Notes: generated by a model not told the origin, from the letters alone. A stretch of DNA of 17,737 bases from an uncultured Collinsella sp. (GCA_958403395.1 CATXXF010000038.1:1-17737), one strand, 5' to 3'; positions 7,181-16,232 are shown, counted from the first letter of the stretch. Numbers and translations: made by a program.

Positions 7181-7810
7181 CTACCCTCGCAGGTAGGCGA
7201 TGGCGATCTGCGTGCGGTTGCGCAGGCCCATTTTGGCTAGGATCGAGCTGATGTGGTTTCGCACGGTGCCTTCGCCCATGTAGGCGGTGGCGGCGATCTC
7301 CTTGTTGTCGAGGCCGCGGGCGATAAGCTCGGCGACTTCGAACTCGCGGTCGGTCAGGCTGACAAAGGCCGCGGGCCGGCGGGTCGCACCGGCCTCGACG
7401 TCCGCCCCATCAAAGTTGATATCCTCGATCGCCTTGCCTTCGAGCACGCGTTTGCCGTCCATGACCTGCGCCAACGCTGGCGGAATGGCGGCGACATCGG
7501 TTTTGATCAGATAGCCGCGGGCACCCAGTTTGAGCGCCGACACAATGTACTCGTCATCCGAGAATGTCGTCAGAAACACCACGCGCGCCGCAGGGTCGCG
7601 CTCAAGGATTTCGCGTGCCGCCGAAAGTCCGTCGCGCCCCGGCATCTGAATGTCGAGCAGCGCGATATCGGGTGCGTGCTCGGCGTAGAGCGCCACCGCA
7701 TCGTCGCCGTTGGCACCGGTGCCCACCACCTCGATCTGCGGCTGGGCGCCCAGGATAATCTTGAGCGAATCGACTACCAAACGGTCGTCGTCGACAACGA
7801 TGAGCCTCAT
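7181..7810 (-). CDS. NarL/LuxR-family response regulator
   Basis: A 209-residue two-component response regulator. The receiver domain (about 1-120) has the acidic pocket D7-D9, phospho-acceptor D53 (LLDIQMPG), the conserved Thr near T81/T82 and K103 (YLIK). A LuxR-type helix-turn-helix (about 145-209) carries the SLTDREFEVAELIARGLDNKEIA and EGTVRNHISSILAKMG regions. Phosphorylation should let it dimerise on DNA. Its ATG lies inside the stop region of the upstream kinase gene (4-base ATGA overlap), so the pair is co-translated. The likely target is the divergent ABC-2 exporter starting at 9164; this is inferred from gene order, which is common for this class of system. Confidence 0.93.
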   Translation of the reverse strand: MRLIVVDDDRLVVDSLKIILGAQPQIEVVGTGANGDDAVALYAEHAPDIALLDIQMPGRDGLSAAREILERDPAARVVFLTTFSDDEYIVSALKLGARGYLIKTDVAAIPPALAQVMDGKRVLEGKAIEDINFDGADVEAGATRRPAAFVSLTDREFEVAELIARGLDNKEIAATAYMGEGTVRNHISSILAKMGLRNRTQIAIAYLRG

Positions 7811-8952
7811 CGGTCCTCATCTCCTTGCTGTTTGGGAACGGTGGCAAACACGCGCCAGCCGCCGACGCCGGCGCGCGGACCGGCGGTGAAGGTGCCGCCA
7901 AGCGCCTCGATGCGCTCGCGCATGGAGGCGAGCCCCATGCCCTCCGCGGCGCCACGGCCGATTGCTTGGACCCCTCCCACGCCATCGTCGGTAACGATGA
8001 GCTGGTAAAACGACGGATGCTCCATGCACCGTACGGTGACAGTATGGGCGCAAGCGTGGCGTATGGTATTGGAGAGCGCCTCGCGCAGGACCGCCGCAAA
8101 GCAGTTCGCGACGTTTGCGGGTGCATGCTCGGTCATAACCTCAAGCTCAATCTGCGGGCCGCTGTCCGAGCGCGCGCCTTCAACAATGCGTTCGAGCTGC
8201 ACGGAAAGGTCGACAGCGTTGTCGTTGAGCGCATGGACGCTAGTACGCACAAGCTGGAGCGCCTCGTCAACCGTACGTTTGACGTCGGCGAAATCGGCGG
8301 CGACGCCGGGCTCGTCGGCGTGGACCACGCGCAGGGCTTCGGCTTGCAGTGAGGCGCGCGTGAGCTGGTGCCCGACGTTATCGTGGATCTCGCGCGCGAT
8401 GCGGGCGCGTTCGGCGAGCGTCGCGAGCTCGACTTCGTAGTCCTGGCGGTCGGCAAGATCGCGGTTGCGCGCTTCGAGCGCCAGGGCACGCTCCTGCAGT
8501 TCGTCGCGGATACGGTGCATGCGCTGCTGCTCGCGCTCCAACTGGGCGGTACGTAGTGATAACAAGGTGGCGGCAACCGAAAGGATGGCGGTCAGCAGGA
8601 GCGTTCGGGCGGTAAGCGCATCGGCACGAAGGTCCGCGACGAGCGCAAAGACAAAGGCGACGCCAATGCCCAGCGCGACCCAAACGTGTTCACGGCGCAC
8701 GCGCCGCGCGATGTCATAGAGGGCGAGAGGCGCAAACGGCACAAACGGCGGCACGAAGACAGCCGCGATGATGTAAACGTAACTCGTGGCCTCGCTTGTG
8801 CGGCGCGTGCGTTCTCCCTGTGCGACCTCGGCCAGCGAGGTGGCGATAACTCCAAGGCAAAACGCCGTGACCAAGCGAGCGTCCGCGGCAAGACCCATGG
8901 CGGCCGCAATGCAGCACGCCAGCACGATCGATTTGTCGAAAAGCCTGTTCAT
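7807..8952 (-). CDS. Membrane sensor histidine kinase (NarX/DesK-like, HisKA_3)
   Basis: 381 residues from the ATG at 8952. The N-terminal ~135 residues hold about five hydrophobic helices with almost no extracellular loop, which suggests sensing within the membrane. A coiled-coil linker (about 138-180) follows. The HisKA_3 phosphorylation site is H190 (REIHDNVGHQL). The C-terminal HATPase_c domain shows an N-box region (LREALSNTIRH), a DDGVGG loop and GMGLASMRERIEALGG. The frame stays open upstream to 9144, but that stretch is Gly/Cys-rich and not protein-like, whereas a TM helix begins directly after the ATG at 8952. The gene precedes and overlaps the response regulator. It probably controls the divergent ABC-2 exporter; the signal is unknown. 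Confidence 0.9.
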   Translation of the reverse strand: MNRLFDKSIVLACCIAAAMGLAADARLVTAFCLGVIATSLAEVAQGERTRRTSEATSYVYIIAAVFVPPFVPFAPLALYDIARRVRREHVWVALGIGVAFVFALVADLRADALTARTLLLTAILSVAATLLSLRTAQLEREQQRMHRIRDELQERALALEARNRDLADRQDYEVELATLAERARIAREIHDNVGHQLTRASLQAEALRVVHADEPGVAADFADVKRTVDEALQLVRTSVHALNDNAVDLSVQLERIVEGARSDSGPQIELEVMTEHAPANVANCFAAVLREALSNTIRHACAHTVTVRCMEHPSFYQLIVTDDGVGGVQAIGRGAAEGMGLASMRERIEALGGTFTAGPRAGVGGWRVFATVPKQQGDEDR

Positions 8953-8958
8953 ACGGGT

Positions 8959-8964
8959 ATTGTA
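8959..8964 (-). promoter_or_regulatory. -10-like TACAAT just before the kinase start (possible leaderless transcript)
   Basis: On the minus strand TACAAT ends six bases before the chosen ATG at 8952, and no Shine-Dalgarno is visible there. If it is a real -10, transcription would start at or next to the A of the ATG, giving a leaderless mRNA. No clear -35 is present. Leaderless genes are frequent in Actinobacteria, so this is plausible but unproven. Confidence 0.35.
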
Positions 8965-9037
8965 CGCGAAGCCGCGCGCGGGGGAGGCGCCGCCTGCGCA
9001 ACTGTGACATTCCTCCCACGCGGCAAAGCGGCGTCGA

Positions 9038-9085
9038 TCACTCACGCGAGCGGGGGTTTCGCCTCCGCCCCCCTCGCACTCGTGA
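9038..9085. promoter_or_regulatory. Long imperfect inverted repeat between divergent kinase and ABC genes
   Basis: TCAC (9038-9041), GCGAG (9046-9050) and GGGGG (9052-9056) pair in order with CCCCCC (9068-9073), TCGC (9074-9077) and GTGA (9082-9085). The element lies midway in the 211-bp gap between the two divergent starts. It could be an operator for the response regulator or a leader hairpin of the exporter mRNA. A similar CGCA-N3-GTGACA string occurs twice in the gap, about 77 bases apart (near 8997 and 9075). Confidence 0.35.
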
Positions 9086-9163
9086 CAAAGCTCACTGGCG
9101 CGCGCCGTCGGCTCCTGCGATGATGCAATCGTACCGGGCCGCAATCAACGGAAGGGCCGCCTC

Positions 9164-10102
9164 ATGACAGATATCGTCCACGTCGAAAACCTCGTCAAGC
9201 GCTACGACGATCTTATTGCGCTCGACCACTTTAACCTGAGCATCGCCCCCGGCGAGATCTTTGGCCTGCTCGGCCCCAACGGCTCGGGCAAAACCACGTC
9301 CATCAACTGCATTCTGCAGCTGCTTGCCTACGACAAAGGCACCATCGAGCTGTTCGGCGAACCCATGACACCCACCCGCTACGACCTCAAGCGCCGCATC
9401 GGCGTGGTGCCGCAGCAGGTGGCGGTGTTCGACGAGCTCACGGTGCGCGAGAACATCGACTATTTCTGCAGCCTTTACGTCAACGACCGCAAGCGCCGTC
9501 GCGCGCTGGTCGACGAAGCCATCGACTTTGTCGGGCTGGGCGACTTTACCAAGTTCCGCCCCGGCAAGCTCTCGGGCGGCCTGGCGCGCCGGCTTAACAT
9601 TGCCTGCGGCATCGCGCACAAACCCGAGCTCATCTTCTTCGACGAACCCACGGTGGCGGTCGACCCGCAGAGCCGCAACGCCATCCTGGAGGGCATCTGC
9701 CGCCTGCGCGACGAGGGCGCCACGGTGGTGTATACCAGCCATTACATGGAGGAAGTCGAGCAGATCTGCAGCCGCATCATGATCATGGACGGCGGTCGCG
9801 TGCTGGCGCAGGGCACCAACGACGAGCTCAAGCGCATGATTCAGATGGGCGAGCGCGTGACCGTCGAGGTAGGCGCCGTCGAGCCCGCCACGGTCGAGCG
9901 GTTGCGCGCCCTCGAGCACGTGCTCAGCGTCGATCTGTCCGGCGGCGAACTCGTCTGCACCTGCGAGGCGAGTCCGCACAACCTGGTCGACATCCTCGAC
10001 ACGCTGCGCGCCGCCGACGTGGCACTCGGTCGCGTGTGGAGCGAGCCGCCGACCCTCAACGACGTGTTCCTCGAGATCACCGGCCGCGAGCTGCGCGACT
10101 AG
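9164..10102 (+). CDS. ABC-2 type exporter, ATP-binding protein
   Basis: A 312-residue cytoplasmic ATPase that should drive the two permeases encoded downstream. It has the Walker A GPNGSGKTT (37-45, K43), a Q-loop region (GVVPQQVAVFDELTV), the signature LSGGL (136-140), Walker B LIFFDEP (156-162) and the H-loop H193. A regulatory C-terminal extension of about 90 residues follows, as in CcmA/DrrA-type exporters. The signature motif has Leu where Gln or Met is usual. GGAAGGG (9150-9155) precedes the ATG. First gene of a three-gene operon divergent from the two-component pair. The substrate cannot be told from sequence; members of this class export peptides, lipids or drugs. Confidence 0.93.
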   Translation: MTDIVHVENLVKRYDDLIALDHFNLSIAPGEIFGLLGPNGSGKTTSINCILQLLAYDKGTIELFGEPMTPTRYDLKRRIGVVPQQVAVFDELTVRENIDYFCSLYVNDRKRRRALVDEAIDFVGLGDFTKFRPGKLSGGLARRLNIACGIAHKPELIFFDEPTVAVDPQSRNAILEGICRLRDEGATVVYTSHYMEEVEQICSRIMIMDGGRVLAQGTNDELKRMIQMGERVTVEVGAVEPATVERLRALEHVLSVDLSGGELVCTCEASPHNLVDILDTLRAADVALGRVWSEPPTLNDVFLEITGRELRD

Positions 10103-10111
10103 GGGGCGGCC

Positions 10112-11299
10112 ATGTTCAACACCATTATCATTACGGTCAAGACGCTGCTGCGCCGGCCGAGCACGTGGGTTTGGGGCGCGGTCTTTCCCGTCGCGCTTTC
10201 CACGATGTTCATGTTTATGTTTGCGAACCTGAGCTCCGACGGCAAGGTCGACCCGGTGCCGGTAGCCGTTGTCGCTGACGAGGCCTGGGACGCCTCAACC
10301 TTTAAGGACGTGGCGACGTCGCTTGCCAAGGAGGGCGACGATCAACTGCTCGATGTGAGCGAGTACGAAGACTTGGCTGCCGCGCGCAAAGCGCTCAAGG
10401 CCGGCGAAGTCGCGGGCATTTACACGCTGGTTGCCGCGGGCACGCCCAAACTCACGTTGCTTTCGAGCTATGACAACTCGCGTGCGTCGTCGGTGCTCAC
10501 TGACCGCAGCATCCTTGAGACGGTGGCAAGCTCGTATACACAAAATGCCGAGCTCATGCGCCAGATTGCCCAGGACAACCCGGCGGCGCTCGCCGACCCG
10601 GAGGCGGTTGCGCGCGCCCTGTCGCTCGAGGGCGGCACCCGCCGCGTAAGCCTGACACGCACCACACCCGATGGCACGGTCATCTACTACTACGCGCTCT
10701 TTGGCCTGGTCGCGATGATGTCTGCCGAGTTTGCCGCCTTGAGCGTCGTCGATCTGCAGCCCAATCTGTCGGGCCTCGGCGCGCGCCGCTGCGTGGGTGG
10801 TCTTTCCAAGACGGCGTCGCTGGCCGGTATCTTTGTGGGTTCGTGGCTGGTCTCCTTAGCTTCGATGACGATCGCGATTGGCTACGTGCGCCTGGTCGTT
10901 GGCATCGACTTTGGCGGGCGCGAGGGGCTGTGCCTCGTGGGCGGTGCTGCATCCGCGCTTGCCGCCACGGGCCTGGGGCTCTTTGTGGGCACGCTTCCCG
11001 TTAAGGGTGGCAAGGCGTCCAAGTCGGTCATCCTCACGGGCTTTGCCACCACGTGCGCTTTGTTCGCCGGACTCTACGGCGAACCGGCGATGGCGCTTGC
11101 CGACGACGTCGCCCGCGCCTGCCCGGCCGAGTGCTGGCTCAACCCCGTCAAGCTCATCTGCGACATGTTCAATCGCCTGTATTTCTTTGAGGACCTGGGG
11201 CCCTTCGCCGTCCGCGCCGGCGCGCTCGTCCTGATGGCCCTGGTGTTTGTCGCTGCCGCTACGCTGATCTTTGGAAGGAGCCGCTATGAGCACCTTTAA
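10112..11299 (+). CDS. ABC-2 type permease, first subunit
   Basis: A 395-residue membrane protein of the ABC-2 (ABC2_membrane_3-like) family. One N-terminal TM helix (about 18-37) is followed by an extracellular domain of about 150 residues and then five TM helices (about 190-211, 235-262, 270-293, 305-325, 365-388). This 1+5 layout is standard for exporters of this class. It starts nine bases after the ATPase stop with AGGGGG (10101-10106) as ribosome-binding site, and its last 14 bases overlap the second permease gene. It probably forms a heterodimer with that protein. Confidence 0.88.
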   Translation: MFNTIIITVKTLLRRPSTWVWGAVFPVALSTMFMFMFANLSSDGKVDPVPVAVVADEAWDASTFKDVATSLAKEGDDQLLDVSEYEDLAAARKALKAGEVAGIYTLVAAGTPKLTLLSSYDNSRASSVLTDRSILETVASSYTQNAELMRQIAQDNPAALADPEAVARALSLEGGTRRVSLTRTTPDGTVIYYYALFGLVAMMSAEFAALSVVDLQPNLSGLGARRCVGGLSKTASLAGIFVGSWLVSLASMTIAIGYVRLVVGIDFGGREGLCLVGGAASALAATGLGLFVGTLPVKGGKASKSVILTGFATTCALFAGLYGEPAMALADDVARACPAECWLNPVKLICDMFNRLYFFEDLGPFAVRAGALVLMALVFVAAATLIFGRSRYEHL

Positions 11300-12491
11300 G
11301 ACCGCGCTTCGCATGGCGCAGGCGCACCCGTTCTACCTGCTCATCTATACGGTGTTCATCTCGCTCATGGGCGTATTCATCGCGGCCTCGGTGAGCTGGA
11401 ACTCGTCGCAGCTTACCGAGTACAAGCCCTACGACACCAACGTGATCGTGGTCGACCGCGATGACAGCGACCTTTCGCGTGCGCTTACCAAGCATCTGGG
11501 TTCTCGTTTTGAGCTGGTCACGGGCGTCGGCGACGACACCTACGACCTTGCGGACGCGCTCTCCAAGAGCAACAGCGCCAAGGGTAGCGCCGACTGCGTG
11601 TTCTTTATCCCGGAGGGGTTTGAGGACGACCTCGTTGCAGCCGCCCGAGCGGGGGAGTCTCTGCCCAAGCTCGATGTGACCTACGGTGCCGGCACCATGG
11701 CGGCGGCGCTTTCGTCTGCCGAGGCCTCGCGCTGGATCTCGCTCGCGGGCGCTGCGGCGGCACTTGAACCCGCTGCCCCCAACGGCGATGTTGCCAAGGC
11801 GGCCGAGCATGCCGCCGCGAAGCGCGCCAAGGTCGAGATCGAGCAGGTCAAGGTCGACTCGACGGCCGCTGCCACGCTTGAGTCGTACTTCAACTTTGGC
11901 GCGTACGCGATTATCTCGTCGGTCATCGTATCGGTGGGGCTAGTGTTCTCGGGCATGAACGAGCCCGAGCGCGTGCGTCGTATGGATGCCGGCCCAATCT
12001 CCGAGCGTCAGCGTTCGCTCGCCGTGTTTGCGGCCGCCGCCGTGCTCACCGTCTGTATCTGGTTTGTGTCGAGCATGATGGGCGTCGTGGGCTTTGCCGG
12101 CGCGGTCGCCGAGGTCGGCGTGGGTCGTGTGTGTCTGGCGCTGGCGGTGACGTTTGCCCTGGCGTGCACGCCTCTGGCCGTTGGCTTTGCCCTTTCGAGC
12201 CTGGGTGCGCGCGAGGAGCTGCTCAACGGTGTGGGCAACCTGCTCGGCATGCTCATGACGTTTTTGGGCGGCGCCTGGATGCCGCTGTCGCTGATGGACC
12301 CGGCCGTGCAGACCGTGGCGCACTTTGTGCCGACATATTGGGTGAACGACGCGATCGGCAAGGCGCTCGCCGCGGACCTGACGTCCACCGTGCTGGGCGA
12401 CATCGCCTGCGATCTGGGCGTCACGGCACTCTTTGCCGTGGCCATCGCCGCCGTAGGCCTAGCCCTCGCACGCACCAAATCCCACGCCTAG
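11286..12491 (+). CDS. ABC-2 type permease, second subunit
   Basis: 401 residues with the same layout as its partner: one N-terminal TM helix (about 16-36), a large extracellular segment, then a cluster of five TM helices from about residue 205 to the C-terminus. The extracellular segment has an Ala-rich, charged helix (about 155-195) that the first permease lacks. I chose the ATG at 11286 because GGAAGGAG (11271-11278) sits at ideal distance; an in-frame ATG at 11271 would fall on that site. The start overlaps the end of the first permease gene, so the two are translationally coupled. No obvious terminator follows; the repeat block at 12498-12716 begins seven bases downstream. Confidence 0.87.
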   Translation: MSTFKTALRMAQAHPFYLLIYTVFISLMGVFIAASVSWNSSQLTEYKPYDTNVIVVDRDDSDLSRALTKHLGSRFELVTGVGDDTYDLADALSKSNSAKGSADCVFFIPEGFEDDLVAAARAGESLPKLDVTYGAGTMAAALSSAEASRWISLAGAAAALEPAAPNGDVAKAAEHAAAKRAKVEIEQVKVDSTAAATLESYFNFGAYAIISSVIVSVGLVFSGMNEPERVRRMDAGPISERQRSLAVFAAAAVLTVCIWFVSSMMGVVGFAGAVAEVGVGRVCLALAVTFALACTPLAVGFALSSLGAREELLNGVGNLLGMLMTFLGGAWMPLSLMDPAVQTVAHFVPTYWVNDAIGKALAADLTSTVLGDIACDLGVTALFAVAIAAVGLALARTKSHA

Positions 12492-12497
12492 CCACCT

Positions 12498-12716
12498 AGT
12501 CATTGGGTACTCATTGGGGACAGTCTTACTCATTGGGGACAGTCTTAAACGACCAAGAGTGGTCATTGGGGACAGACTTAAACGACTAGTCATCGGGGAC
12601 AGTCTTTGCCGAACCGCCGGCTTGCCGGTCGGGTTGCCAAGGACTGTCCCCAGCTGTCGGGTGGCGAAAGAGTGTCCCCAGCGACTAGTCATTTAAGAAC
12701 GTCCCCAATGACTAGT
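12498..12716. repeat. Bidirectional cluster of GGGGAC-centred repeats
   Basis: Four forward copies of the core TCATtGGGGACaGtCTTa lie at 12511, 12530, 12563 and 12590, after a degenerate one at about 12498. They are followed by three inverted copies (GTCCCC at 12646, 12675 and 12701). Several carry the flank ACTAGTCAT or its complement. Unit spacing is irregular (19 to 33 bases among the forward copies). The arrangement, forward copies on the left and reverse copies on the right, resembles REP/BIME-type intergenic repeats. It fills most of the gap between the two exporter operons and contains no gene. Confidence 0.7.
12595..12651. repeat. Central hairpin of the GGGGAC cluster
   Basis: GGGGACAGTC (12595-12604) is exactly complementary to GACTGTCCCC (12642-12651). 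The interior continues with imperfect pairing toward CCGCCGGC and GCCGGTCGG, giving a long GC-rich hairpin or cruciform. It is the point where the repeats change orientation. It could act as a transcription terminator between the two operons, but there is no T-tract. Confidence 0.5.
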
Positions 12717-12761
12717 CTGAAATAAATCCCAGGCCTCGCTCCAAAATAGTTCGCCAAGGTT

Positions 12762-12782
12762 TACTATTACTTTCATAAAGTA
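12762..12782 (+). promoter_or_regulatory. -10-like TACTAT with adjoining palindrome TACTTT-CAT-AAAGTA
   Basis: TACTAT (12762-12767) could be the -10 of the second exporter operon. Directly after it lies the perfect 6-3-6 palindrome TACTTT/AAAGTA (12768-12782), covering the expected transcription start. This position is typical for a repressor operator. The -35 is not convincing, and no dedicated regulator gene is adjacent. Confidence 0.4.
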
Positions 12783-12796
12783 GTACGGGGCTAACA

Positions 12797-13522
<726 letters not shown>

Positions 13523-13530
13523 GCGGCACC

Positions 13531-16197
13531 ATGACACCTCTCGCAAAACGTCTCCCGCGCGAGCTGCGCCGCAATATCGGCAAGTACCTGGGCATCTTTT
13601 TGCTTATGTGCGGAAGCATCGCCCTTACCTCGGGCTTTTTGCTCGCGGCGCATTCCATCGGTTGCCTTATCGACGACATGCGCGATGCGTACACGATCGA
13701 GGACGGCCGCGTGACCACCTCCTTCGAGGCTACCGACAATCAACTCAAGGCGGCCGAGGACGCAGCCGGCGACGTCGGCGGCGTCACGCTCTACAAGAAT
13801 TTCTCCATCGACGCCATCATCAAAAAGACCGCCGGCGACGACGGCACCAAGCGCACGCTGCGCACCTATGCGCACCGCACCAAGGTCGATATCGCGTCCT
13901 ACTGTGAGGGCAGGCAGCCCAAGACGGACGATGAGGTGGCAATCGACCGTGTCTTCGCCACCAACAACGATCTCGCCGTGGGCGATAAGGTCGAGCTTGA
14001 GGGCCGCACCTACACCATCTGCGGCATCATGACCCAGCCCGATAGCCAGGCGTTGTTCCTCAACAATTCGGACTTTACGGTGAACACCATCACCTATGGT
14101 GTTGCCGAGGTCACCGACGCCGGCTTTGCCGCGCTCGAGGATGCCGGCGGCGCACCCGCCTACACCTACTCCTTTACCTTTAACGACCGCGACCTCTCCA
14201 CCGCGGACCGCATCGATGCGGAGCAGGATATGGTGGAGGCACTGACCGATGCCGATGCACGCGTAGATGAGCTCATCGACGCCGATTCCAACCAGGGCAT
14301 TGGCTACGCGCGCGACGACGTGGACGGCGACTCCATGATGTGGATGACGTTGCTCGACATCATCATCGTGATCATGGCGTTCGTCTTTGTGGTCCTTACC
14401 GACGCCACCATCGAGGAGGAGAGCGCCATCATCGGCACGCTGCTCGCCAGCGGTTATCGCCGTCGCGAGATCGTGCTGCACTACCTGGCACTTCCCGCCA
14501 TCTTGGGCGTGGTCGCGGCGCTTTTGGGCACTGCGCTCGGCGTTGTGTTCTTTACCGAGCCCATGCGCAGCCTCTATTACGGGTCGTACAGCCTGCCGCC
14601 CTTCCAGGTGTACTGGAGCTGGGAGATCTTTGTGAAGTGCGCCGTGGTTCCCGCCGTCGCGCTCATCCTCATCACGCTGGTGGGTCTGCTTCGCAAAATG
14701 GGCAAGACGCCGTTGCAGTTCCTTCGTCACGAAGCGAGCGGCAAGTCGGGCACCAAGCGCGGCCTGCAGCTGCCGGAGCGCATGGGCTTTGTCTCGCGCT
14801 TCCGCCTGCGTATCTTCCTGCGCAATCTGGGCAACTTCGCCACGCTGTTCGTGGGCATCGCGTTTGCCTCGCTGCTGCTGCTCTTTGGCCTGGCGATTTT
14901 GCCCACGATGACGCACTACGCCGACAACCTCGAGACAAGCCTGGTCGCCGAGCACCAGTACACACTCAAGGCCCCGCTAGAGCTCAATGGCACTGTCGAG
15001 GAGCGCGAGCAGTGGTCGGCACTCGAGCGCTTGCAGTCGGTTGACGGCGCGCTGCTTTCTGCCGCTCAGGATGCCGATGACGAGCTCGACGACGCGGCCG
15101 ATGCGGCGCAGACGGCAGCCGATGCCGCGACCGCATCTTCGTCTGCCGAGAGCCTGACCGCAGCGCAGAACGCGCTTGCCAAGGTTCAGGACAAGAAGGA
15201 TGCGCTCTACGCGCGCCTTGACGATCTTGCCGATGCCCTCGGCTGCGACCGCGATGAGGCCATCGGCCTGATCGACAAGGCCTCTAAGATCGACGCTGAC
15301 AACGACGATATCCACCCGGTCAATACGATCGACAATGGCGCGGGCGCAATCGCGCAGGCCGAGAAATACGCCGTCTACCAGCTGCAATACGACCGCGGCG
15401 ATGGAAATGGCGAGGAGACGATTTCCGTCTACGGCATCTCGCCCGATTCGCGCTACTGGAAAGACCTCAACGTCGGCGACGGACGCGTCGTCTTTGGCGG
15501 CGGTCTGCTCGATAAGTTTGGCTGGAGCGAGGGCCAGAAGGTCACGCTCGGCGACAAGTACGAGGGCGAGCATTATTCCCTTGAGTACGAGGGCAGGGAC
15601 GCCGCCTGGGGCTCCAAGTCGGACATGAATATCTACATGAGCATCGATGACTTTAACGAGCTGTTCGACAACGACGCCGCCTACTTTAACGGCTATGTGA
15701 GCGACGAGAAGCTCGACCTCGATGCTCGTTACTTTGCCGGCGACACCACGCCCGACGACATGCGCGCCGTGGGCGACCAGTTCATCGGCATGATGAGCAA
15801 AATGATCGGAATGATGGTTGGGCTTGCGGTGTTCATCTTCCTGCTGTTTATGTACCTGCTGACCAAGGCCGTGATCGACCACAGCGCCCGTTCGATTAGC
15901 TACATGAAAGTCTTTGGCTATCGCGATAGCGAGATCTCGCATCTGTACATCCGCTCGATTACGCTGTGCGTGGCGGCGTCGCTTGTGCTGAGCCTGCCGG
16001 TCATTATCGGCTCGCTCACGGCCATCTTCCGCTCGATGCTGCTCGCCTACAACGGCAATATCGAGATCTACGTGCCCGCTTGGTCCATGGTTGCTTGCGT
16101 CGGCGTTGGCTTTGCGACCTACCTGGTCGTGGCGCTGCTGCACACGCGCTCCATCAAGCGCGTCAGTCTGGCCGAAGCCCTCAAAGTCCAGGAGTAG
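13531..16197 (+). CDS. FtsX-like ABC transporter permease with two FtsX domains and coiled-coil insert
   Basis: An 888-residue membrane protein with a duplicated layout. TM1 (about 20-42) is followed by an extracellular domain and the first FtsX domain with three TM helices (about 269-395). TM5 (about 435-458) is followed by a larger extracellular domain and the second FtsX domain (about 757-885). The second extracellular domain contains an Ala/Asp-rich helical segment (about 508-585) that looks like a coiled coil. Permeases of this class often work as mechanotransmitters or lipid/peptide extruders rather than ordinary pores. No MacA/HlyD-type adaptor is encoded beside it. The ATG at 13531 was preferred over the upstream in-frame TTG at 13516, which overlaps the ATPase gene. 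The C-terminal SLAEALKVQE is typical of FtsX permeases. Confidence 0.9.
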   Translation: MTPLAKRLPRELRRNIGKYLGIFLLMCGSIALTSGFLLAAHSIGCLIDDMRDAYTIEDGRVTTSFEATDNQLKAAEDAAGDVGGVTLYKNFSIDAIIKKTAGDDGTKRTLRTYAHRTKVDIASYCEGRQPKTDDEVAIDRVFATNNDLAVGDKVELEGRTYTICGIMTQPDSQALFLNNSDFTVNTITYGVAEVTDAGFAALEDAGGAPAYTYSFTFNDRDLSTADRIDAEQDMVEALTDADARVDELIDADSNQGIGYARDDVDGDSMMWMTLLDIIIVIMAFVFVVLTDATIEEESAIIGTLLASGYRRREIVLHYLALPAILGVVAALLGTALGVVFFTEPMRSLYYGSYSLPPFQVYWSWEIFVKCAVVPAVALILITLVGLLRKMGKTPLQFLRHEASGKSGTKRGLQLPERMGFVSRFRLRIFLRNLGNFATLFVGIAFASLLLLFGLAILPTMTHYADNLETSLVAEHQYTLKAPLELNGTVEEREQWSALERLQSVDGALLSAAQDADDELDDAADAAQTAADAATASSSAESLTAAQNALAKVQDKKDALYARLDDLADALGCDRDEAIGLIDKASKIDADNDDIHPVNTIDNGAGAIAQAEKYAVYQLQYDRGDGNGEETISVYGISPDSRYWKDLNVGDGRVVFGGGLLDKFGWSEGQKVTLGDKYEGEHYSLEYEGRDAAWGSKSDMNIYMSIDDFNELFDNDAAYFNGYVSDEKLDLDARYFAGDTTPDDMRAVGDQFIGMMSKMIGMMVGLAVFIFLLFMYLLTKAVIDHSARSISYMKVFGYRDSEISHLYIRSITLCVAASLVLSLPVIIGSLTAIFRSMLLAYNGNIEIYVPAWSMVACVGVGFATYLVVALLHTRSIKRVSLAEALKVQE

Positions 16198-16200
16198 TCG

Positions 16201-16220
16201 TTAAGAACGTCCCCAATGAC
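16201..16220. repeat. Isolated inverted-orientation copy of the GGGGAC repeat
   Basis: The 20 bases TTAAGAACGTCCCCAATGAC are identical to 12693-12712 at the right end of the repeat cluster and are in the same orientation. The copy starts three bases after the stop of the FtsX permease gene, so identical units sit on both sides of that exporter operon. Confidence 0.75.
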
Positions 16221-16232
16221 AAGGCGCCGTGC

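Noticed and set aside
8953..9144. Longer N-terminus for the histidine kinase
   Set aside because: The added 64 residues are Gly/Cys/Arg-rich and unlike protein, while a TM helix starts right after the ATG at 8952.
11271..11285. Five-residue upstream start for the second ABC-2 permease
   Set aside because: That ATG lies at the start of GGAAGGAG, the evident ribosome-binding site for the ATG at 11286.
12498..12716. CRISPR array
   Set aside because: Unit spacing is irregular, units are short and diverged, and copies occur in both orientations; no cas genes are nearby.
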